NCBI GenBank assembly: GCA_947630095.1
Contig: CANRGI010000063.1
Span: 1 to 7,005, forward strand
Source: an uncultured Bacilli bacterium
GTDB lineage: Bacteria; Bacillota_I; Bacilli_A; RF39; UBA660
Direction: 5' to 3'
Length of the DNA: 7,005 nt
Both the position numbers and the translations under genes were made by a program. Of this stretch, positions 1-5,900 are shown piece by piece. The first letter of the stretch is position 1. Each line of letters opens with the position of its first letter. The notes beneath the pieces are model-generated. The model was not told the DNA's origin and did not search any database. It saw only the letters and a program-made list of their open reading frames with translations.

Positions 1-1891
1 GTATACTCGCACAGTTATAGATTTCGTCTATAGGAGAAAAATCTATTTTAAAATTAATTGCATTTTGATTTAATACACTACTAAATATTGCAGATGTTTC
101 ACGAGATACTTTAATAAAGTTTTTACACTCATTAGGTAGAGCAGATACTTTATCTACTAACATAATAATACTTATTCCTATATTTACATTTTTACTCATA
201 ATTTCCTTTAAGAAATCATAAGAGTCAATAGATTTAATAGCGTCAGTTATAATTACATAATGAGGTATATGCCTTAAATTATCGGTTTCTTTTCTTTCAT
301 TATAAATGCGCTCGAGAAGATACATAATCTCTCTATAGTCTTCATTTTCACTTCCAAAATAACGCATATTAAAGTCGTTTGACCAAGAGTGAGGAGTTGT
401 TTTGATATAGTCCCAAGAAGAAGAATTTTCACTAGAAGTCATTGTAACTATTTTAAGTTCGTCATAAGAATAATTGGCCATCATTTGTAAAACTAATCTA
501 TCAATAAATTCTTTTGTAGTAATAGCATCTCCTACTATACCTGTTGCTATGTTAGTAAAAAATGAATAAGTTATAGGAACATCGTCTAGTATTCTATCTT
601 TTTGACCTAAAGAATGGGCTATATCTAAAAGTACATCTGTTTCAAGAGAAAAATGTTCTTCTGGATAATGTATTTCTATATCCATTTTAGTATTGCCTAT
701 ACCTACTGGTAAAGTTAAAAAGTCTTCGTCAGTTATACGTCTTTGCCATAGTTTAACATTTAAACCTCTTATTATATTTTGGCAGTCAGTAACTGTGAAA
801 TAGTTATCTAATAAAGTAGTTCTTTGTAATAGTCTAGCATTTTCTATTTCTTTTTCTTTCTTATTAATGTATTCTTTATATAACTCTTTTCTCTTTCTTT
901 CATACATTTTATTTTGGAATTTTTGGAAAGTTTTAGTTAGAATAGGCCACAAGAGAGTGGTACCTAGCATTGCTATACACATCACTATAGAAGTCATAGA
1001 ACTAGATAAATCTCTTTCTCCTTTATTAATACTATTAAAAGTACTTAAAAGCATTACAACAGAAGTCATAGACATAGTTAACATCGGGCCTATAGTAAGA
1101 GCAACTGGAGTTTTATCTTCTTCCTTTTTAGTTGGAGGGGTATCTACATTTATAATACATTTACTAATCTTTTTATAAAAATGAGGTGCCCTGTAAAAAT
1201 ATTCTACTTCTTTATAAAGAGAGTCGTCTGATAGTTCTTTATGGTCTTCTACAAAAGAACTTTGTTCAGGTAATATATTAACTAAAGAAGCATTTACGCC
1301 TAGTAGGTTAGCAGGGTTATTTACAAGTAAACAGTCTGCTCCATTTTTCTTAATAGGAATAATTTTTAAACCAAAACTAAATAAAATATCTCCATATTCA
1401 ATTCTAGTTTTATCTAATATTCTTTTTTTATTTACATATAAAGAAGTTTGTTCATTTAAATTAGTTACATAAAAATAATTATTTATTTTTTCTATTTTAA
1501 ATGCTTCACTAGGTATACCTTTTAAATTAAAGCATAAATCAGAAGAATTAGAAGAACCTATTACTATTTTATTTCCATCAAATCCCATTTCTTTATAGGT
1601 TTTATCTATAACAGGACAAGTATACAAATAATAAGACTCATTTTTATAATTATTTTTTAAAACATAAAAAGAATACTCTTTTAATATAGTATAAGGTACC
1701 ATTATGCCATTTTCGTCTACTATAAAAGCATCGTCATTACTTACTACTTGCCACCCTGCCTCTGTCGCTTCAATATTTATTAAATTTATTTTTTTACCAT
1801 TTTCAAACTCGGTTATCCAGTGAGAACCTCTTATAGTTTCGGGTAATGTAAATATACTAAGTTTGTTTTTTTTAATTAATGTTAGTTCCAT
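1..1891 (-). CDS. essC: Type VII secretion membrane ATPase EssC, N-terminal part (partial, runs off window)
   Basis: I translated this frame by hand from ATG at 1891-1889. It stays open for 630 codons plus one base to the window edge, so the C-terminal half or more (the FtsK/SpoIIIE ATPase domains) is missing. In T7SSb, EssC is the hexameric inner-membrane motor that recognises and drives substrates. Visible: an N-terminal FHA-like region at about 1-95, a second FHA-like domain at about 105-185 (IVIGSSNSSDLCF, later YVNKKRI), and two membrane segments at about 262-285 and 299-318. A basic, charged helix (about 327-355) follows, then the EssC-typical LWQRR...DFLTLPVGIG at 381-399 and GIVGD at 451-455. 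No Walker A motif has been reached by the window edge. The start is fixed by a consensus AGGAGGT at 1896-1902, 4 bases upstream and overlapping the esaB stop. The family call is firm; only the length is unknown. Confidence 0.95.
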   Translation of the reverse strand, partial: MELTLIKKNKLSIFTLPETIRGSHWITEFENGKKINLINIEATEAGWQVVSNDDAFIVDENGIMVPYTILKEYSFYVLKNNYKNESYYLYTCPVIDKTYKEMGFDGNKIVIGSSNSSDLCFNLKGIPSEAFKIEKINNYFYVTNLNEQTSLYVNKKRILDKTRIEYGDILFSFGLKIIPIKKNGADCLLVNNPANLLGVNASLVNILPEQSSFVEDHKELSDDSLYKEVEYFYRAPHFYKKISKCIINVDTPPTKKEEDKTPVALTIGPMLTMSMTSVVMLLSTFNSINKGERDLSSSMTSIVMCIAMLGTTLLWPILTKTFQKFQNKMYERKRKELYKEYINKKEKEIENARLLQRTTLLDNYFTVTDCQNIIRGLNVKLWQRRITDEDFLTLPVGIGNTKMDIEIHYPEEHFSLETDVLLDIAHSLGQKDRILDDVPITYSFFTNIATGIVGDAITTKEFIDRLVLQMMANYSYDELKIVTMTSSENSSSWDYIKTTPHSWSNDFNMRYFGSENEDYREIMYLLERIYNERKETDNLRHIPHYVIITDAIKSIDSYDFLKEIMSKNVNIGISIIMLVDKVSALPNECKNFIKVSRETSAIFSSVLNQNAINFKIDFSPIDEIYNCASI

Positions 1892-1900
1892 ATTTACCTC

Positions 1901-2155
1901 CTAGTACAATATTAATTTAGTACCATTTTTTATTTTTGTGTAACGTATAAAAGTATTTTCGTCTATTTTTTCTCCTGTAACCTTATAGTATAAATTTTTA
2001 CAGCCATCATTAGTGTATGCCCCGTCACTTTCTTCTTCTATAATTTTTAATATTAAATTTTTAATAGTTCCTACTTTTTTAACAGAGGGTATGTACATAT
2101 CAAAATCTCTTTCTAATAAAGGAACTGTTACTATTACATATATTTTATTTTTCAT
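1901..2155 (-). CDS. esaB: EsaB/YukD-family ubiquitin-like T7SS protein
   Basis: This is an 84-residue protein with the size and pattern of EsaB/YukD. A first beta strand (IYVIVTVPLLERDFDMYIP, residues 5-23) leads into the helix TIKNLILKIIEE (about 30-41). A segment with LYYKVTGEKID follows, and the protein ends in NGTKLILY. These small ubiquitin-fold cytoplasmic proteins are encoded next to EssC in Firmicutes T7SSb loci and are needed for, or modulate, secretion; they have no C-terminal di-glycine for conjugation, and none is seen here. The gene starts 8 bases after the zinc-ribbon gene, with an AAGGTGAG site overlapping that gene's stop. Its own stop overlaps the essC ribosome binding site, so the three are probably translationally coupled. 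Assignment rests on size, pattern and position. Confidence 0.85.
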   Translation of the reverse strand: MKNKIYVIVTVPLLERDFDMYIPSVKKVGTIKNLILKIIEEESDGAYTNDGCKNLYYKVTGEKIDENTFIRYTKIKNGTKLILY

Positions 2156-2163
2156 AACTCACC

Positions 2164-2388
2164 TTATAATACTAAATACTTTATTATAATAAATATAACT
2201 ATAATAGATATAATAATACCTAAAATAGTGAATATTAAAATTAAGTGCTTTTTATCTTTTTTAGGTTTTTCTTCTTTTGGTATATCTACTTCTGGAATTA
2301 AAGTAGAAGAAATACTAAGTTTTGCACCACAATTAATACATATTTGGTCTCCTGGGTTTGGAGTATATCCACATTTTTCACATTTCAT
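2164..2388 (-). CDS. Small zinc-ribbon protein with one C-terminal membrane segment, first gene of the essC operon
   Basis: This 74-residue protein has two parts. Residues 3-20 form a treble-clef-like zinc ribbon with two CxxC knuckles (C3/C6 and C17/C20, the second followed by GAKL), of the zinc_ribbon_2 type. After a Pro/Lys/Glu-rich linker (about 33-47) comes a strongly hydrophobic Ile-rich helix at about 48-73, with no residues beyond the membrane apart from the last few. The basic KKDKK just before the helix suggests the ribbon stays in the cytoplasm with the protein tail-anchored, but topology is inferred. Start: ATG at 2388 with AAAGGGG 7 bases upstream and a promoter just behind it. 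It is the leading gene of a zinc-ribbon/esaB/essC unit, so a role as an accessory membrane component or regulator of the T7SS is plausible. I do not recognise a named gene. Confidence 0.85.
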   Translation of the reverse strand: MKCEKCGYTPNPGDQICINCGAKLSISSTLIPEVDIPKEEKPKKDKKHLILIFTILGIIISIIVIFIIIKYLVL

Positions 2389-2442
2389 ATTTTAACCCCT
2401 TTACTATATATAAATTATAGCATGATTTTATCAATAATAAAA
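2389..2442 (-). promoter_or_regulatory. Promoter with extended -10 for the zinc-ribbon/esaB/essC operon
   Basis: Reading the minus strand, TGCTATAAT at 2422-2414 is a perfect extended -10 element (TGnTATAAT). At 17-base spacing the -35 would be TTTTAT (2442-2437), a poor match, which fits dependence on the extended -10. The expected start of transcription is near 2407, giving a leader of under 20 bases that contains only the ribosome binding site AAAGGGG (2402-2396). No operator or riboswitch fits in this short leader. The call is made by eye and the start site is inferred. Confidence 0.65.
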
Positions 2443-2460
2443 GAGGCTTTTTAATGCCTC
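2434..2460 (-). terminator. Rho-independent terminator of the toxin operon
   Basis: On the minus strand GAGGC (2460-2456), an 8-base A-rich loop and GCCTC (2447-2443) form a perfect 5-bp GC-rich stem, followed by TTTTATTATT (2442-2433). The stem begins inside the TGA stop codon of the 73-residue gene, so termination follows translation end immediately. The opposite strand has no U-tract, so it works only for leftward transcription. Confidence 0.75.
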
Positions 2461-2680
2461 ATATAGATAAGTCTTTTAATACTATATCTAGTGTTTGGTT
2501 TCTATCAATAGCAAACATTATATATTCTATTTGTTTATCTATATCTAAACTAAACCATTTATCAGGAAATATAATAGATTTTCTTTTTAATAATTCTTCT
2601 TTAGGAACATTATCTAGTCCTAGATTTTTTAAATATTTGTTTTGTAATAATAAATATACTATTTGTTTTTCACTATTCAT
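2459..2680 (-). CDS. Small protein of unknown function, last gene of the toxin operon (candidate immunity or partner protein)
   Basis: This 73-residue protein has no signal peptide and no membrane segment, and is probably mostly helical. I do not recognise the family. Around residues 40-48 it has D-K-W-F-S-L-D-I-D, which lines up with D-A-F-F-K-L-D-L-E (38-46) in the protein encoded just upstream. Both then continue as amphipathic helix of similar length with Leu at matching places, so the two may be distant paralogues. Start: ATG at 2680, 3 bases after the upstream stop, with GAGGT (2691-2687) lying across the end of the upstream gene. Its position behind a large putative toxin and before the operon terminator suggests an immunity or partner protein. 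That is inference from context only. Confidence 0.75.
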   Translation of the reverse strand: MNSEKQIVYLLLQNKYLKNLGLDNVPKEELLKRKSIIFPDKWFSLDIDKQIEYIMFAIDRNQTLDIVLKDLSI

Positions 2681-2683
2681 AAA

Positions 2684-2950
2684 TTAACCTCGATTACTTA
2701 AAGTTACATATTGTTTGTTATTCATAAATTCATTAGGAGATACTAATTCAAAATATAATTCTTTTAATTTATCTTCTTTTATTCCTAAGTAACTTAATAT
2801 TCCTAAAGATGTTTCTAAATCTAATTTAAAGAAAGCATCGTCTTCTTTTAATATGAATTTTAGATTTTCTATTTTTTCTTTATCTAAATCAGTTGTTATT
2901 GTTTTTTCTTTTTCTTCTAATAATTTCCTTATATAATCTATCTTTTTCAT
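2684..2950 (-). CDS. Small helical protein of unknown function directly after the large toxin gene (candidate immunity or partner protein)
   Basis: This 88-residue protein is rich in Lys and Glu, predicted soluble and helical, with no Cys and no membrane segment. I do not recognise the family. It shares the pattern D-x-(F/W)-F-x-L-D-(L/I)-(E/D) (residues 38-46) and the following helix with the next gene, and carries an extra C-terminal tail of about 17 residues. Start: ATG at 2950 abuts the TAA of the large gene with no gap. Its ribosome binding site GGGAGGT (2960-2954) is made by the last codons of that gene (Met-Gly-Gly). This forces tight translational coupling, as is common for toxin and immunity pairs. 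The function is inferred from position; a chaperone or adaptor of the large protein is the main alternative. Confidence 0.8.
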   Translation of the reverse strand: MKKIDYIRKLLEEKEKTITTDLDKEKIENLKFILKEDDAFFKLDLETSLGILSYLGIKEDKLKELYFELVSPNEFMNNKQYVTLSNRG

Positions 2951-5900
2951 TTAACCTCCCATAGTAAACGATTTTACAAAACTTTCGTATTCTTCGGCAC
3001 CTTTTAATATCTTTTTACCAATAGATGAGCCATATAGGTAGTAGGTGTCTACTCCATTTACATTATATTGCATTTTGAATACTGGTTCAACAAATTCTTC
3101 AGTATAATTATATAAAGTTTGTAATTTAAAGTCTGATTTAACATTAGTAGAATTTGTAAGAGCAGATAATAAAGTCTTATAGTATACAAATGCTTCATAA
3201 CCATCTAAATTAGTTGGAACTTGTTTATTAACTATATCATTAACTATTTGACCTGTATCTTTAGTTTTAAATATTTTAGATACTAAACCATTAGAGCCAA
3301 ATAAAGATTTTGAACGAGATAGTTCGTCAGTTAAATATCCTTTTTTAGTTGCATAGCCTAAAGATATATCTAATTCTTTTAATCGTTTTTGATGGTCTAA
3401 TTCAATACTTTTAAAGTAATTACTTTCAATTAAGTTTTTAATTCTTGAACCTGTACAAGCAGAGTCTACCATAACAAAGCCATTAGTAGGTAAACCTGAT
3501 TTTGAGTTTGCTAAGTCTACTGATTTTCTTATTGCTTCAGTTCCATCACATATTATAATACCATCATTAGTTGTTACTTCTACCCATCTATGTGATTTAC
3601 CATCATTAAATGCCATTATACGGACATCTTCTTCTTTTATACCTGCATCTATTAGAAGTTCTCTAAATAATTCTGACCAACCTTTACATACTACAGTACG
3701 GTTTGAATTTAAGTTTTCAAAAGATAAAGTTTCATTAAATATATTATTTTTAGTTTCGTCAGTACCTTTGATAAAGTCCATACTATAATGTAATTTTTTA
3801 TTTAATTCCATATAAATTCTTCTAGTAATAGAAACAGTATCATTTAGGCCTTTAGTAGTTTTTAATATATCTTGTTTTAATTCTAAATTGGTATTTCTTA
3901 ATTCTTGCATACCTTTTAGAATACTTATTTCTTCTTCTCCTATTCTACCTATTCCTTCATTAATTTCTGTTTGTAAGTTTCTCGCTTTTATAACTTCTAG
4001 TGCTGTTTGTTCATTTAATTCAGGGTGTGCACCACTCATATAACTCTTTGCTACTAGACTTGAATTTAGAAACCGACTTAGTATACGTTTTTTAGCGTGT
4101 ATTACTTCGTCAGATAAATATTCTAACTTAATGTCTTCTTTAGTCATAGCGCTTAATACATCATTTATAATTCTTTCATTTAATATATCTATTTCTGCAT
4201 TGCTAAGTGCTCCATAGTGGTTTTCAATTTCTGTATTTAATTCACTTACTTTATTAAATAATTCAGATAAAGATGGAGGGATTACTACATTAGGGTTTTG
4301 TTTATAATTTTCATATAAAGTTCTTAGTTCTTCATTTTTAAGTAAATCATTTAAAGTTTCTTTTTTAAGTTCTACTGCTTTATCTGATAGTTCTCTCATT
4401 ACTGGAGTTTCTAAAGTTATTTCGTCTTCGTCTACAATTTCCATAGCATCAAATAAATTACCTTTTATATTCTTTTTGATGTTTTCTTCTATATCTCCCA
4501 TTTGATTACTTTCTGCTTCTATAGATACTTTAGGTGTATCCATTTCTAATTTATCTGCTATATTTTTAACATCATTTTTAAGTGAGTCCATTAGTTCTTT
4601 ACCAGCAAGACGTTCAAAAACTTTTAATACTTCACTATTTCCATTAGCGGCTAGATTAAAGTACTCTGCTAATAATTCGTCATAAGACCTAGTATAAGGG
4701 GATATTTTCCAGTATTCGTCGTCGTGACCATAAGATAACTTTAGTTTTGAACCATCGTCTAAGTCTATAGTTAACTTTCTCATTATATTATTTATTAAAC
4801 CTTCTAGTGCTAAGTTATCTCTAAAATAAGGTATAACACTTCCAAAATATTCTGAACAGTCCATATAGTTATATATTTCTCTTTCTTGTAATAAGATTTG
4901 TCTAGTAAGTTCTCTATCTTGTAATATTTCTACTAAACTACCTTCTAAGTCAATATTAGGAAATCTATCTTGTAATGGTTTTAGACCTGCGGCATCAATT
5001 AAATTAGAAGCAAGTGACATTGCGTCGTCATTATCAAAAAATTCGTCTACTAAACTATTTATCTTTTTAGCATCTATTTCATTAGGTTTTTTAATAGTAG
5101 CATTAGTTAAGTCACTAAGTTCTTTTTGTGATTTTAGTATATCTCCTAAAAGTACTTCTCTTAAATATTTTAAATCAAGATTATCTTGTGCACGATTTAA
5201 TATATCTATTTTTTCTTTAGGTAATTCTATTTCTAAATCTTTTCCTAAAAGAGTATGGAAGAAAGCGTGGCCTGACTCGTGTGCTATAGTTTTATCTAAA
5301 TAAGTAGCATTTTCTCTAAAGTTTTCTTGTTCAAATAATATAAAGCCTGAACCGTTTAAGTGACCATAGGCAGCACGTCTACCTATTTTATGAGATGGGA
5401 ATATTAATAAAGAAAAGTAAGGGTCATAATCTATTATCTTATCATAATTTAAAAGTATTCTAGTTATATTAGGGTCTATATTACTTTTTTCAACTAAACT
5501 ATTAATAGATTCTATTACTAATTTTTCTATGTTAGGGTCTATCTTTTCTTCAATGTCATATTTAGAATATGCTTTAATTTTTTCTTGTAGTCTACGTGTG
5601 AAATCGATTTTTTCTTGTTCTGTTAATTTAGGTATAACTTTAGGATCTTCTCCTTTTAAACCAGTAAATGATAGGTTTTCATTTTTAATAGCATCAGTAT
5701 CAGGTAAGATAGGCGCTGGGGAGTCTTCTTTTAATATTCTATTTTTAATAATATCTATACTATTTTTAGCACCTTCATATTCTTTTGCAAAACCTAATAC
5801 AAGAGATTCGATATTTCTTGCTACTTTATTTAGAGAACCCTCTGGTAAATTACTTTTATAATTTTTATATTCTTCATAAGGTATTTCTTTATATTTTAAG

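Noticed and set aside
867..1178. Plus-strand open frame of 103 codons with a hydrophobic C-terminus
   Set aside because: It lies wholly inside essC on the opposite strand, over the membrane-segment region, whose complement is naturally hydrophobic. It has no good ribosome binding site.
2415..2440. TTGATA (2435-2430) as the -35 box for the TATAAT at 2419-2414
   Set aside because: The gap is only about 10 bases, too short for a sigma-A promoter. The extended -10 explains the site better.
2459..2461. Recoded TGA (Mycoplasma-type code), which would extend the 73-residue gene leftwards
   Set aside because: Trp is consistently TGG, and a terminator hairpin begins within this TGA, so it is a stop.
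2454..2687. Plus-strand open frame of 77 codons
   Set aside because: It mirrors the 73-residue minus-strand gene, which has a ribosome binding site, operon context and terminator.
5267..5281. Metzincin assignment for the HESGH motif
   Set aside because: The required HExxHxxGxxH pattern is absent; the motif continues AFFHTLL.
5529..5861. Plus-strand open frame of 110 codons
   Set aside because: Antisense to the large protein, with Ser/Leu/Phe-rich composition typical of a shadow frame.
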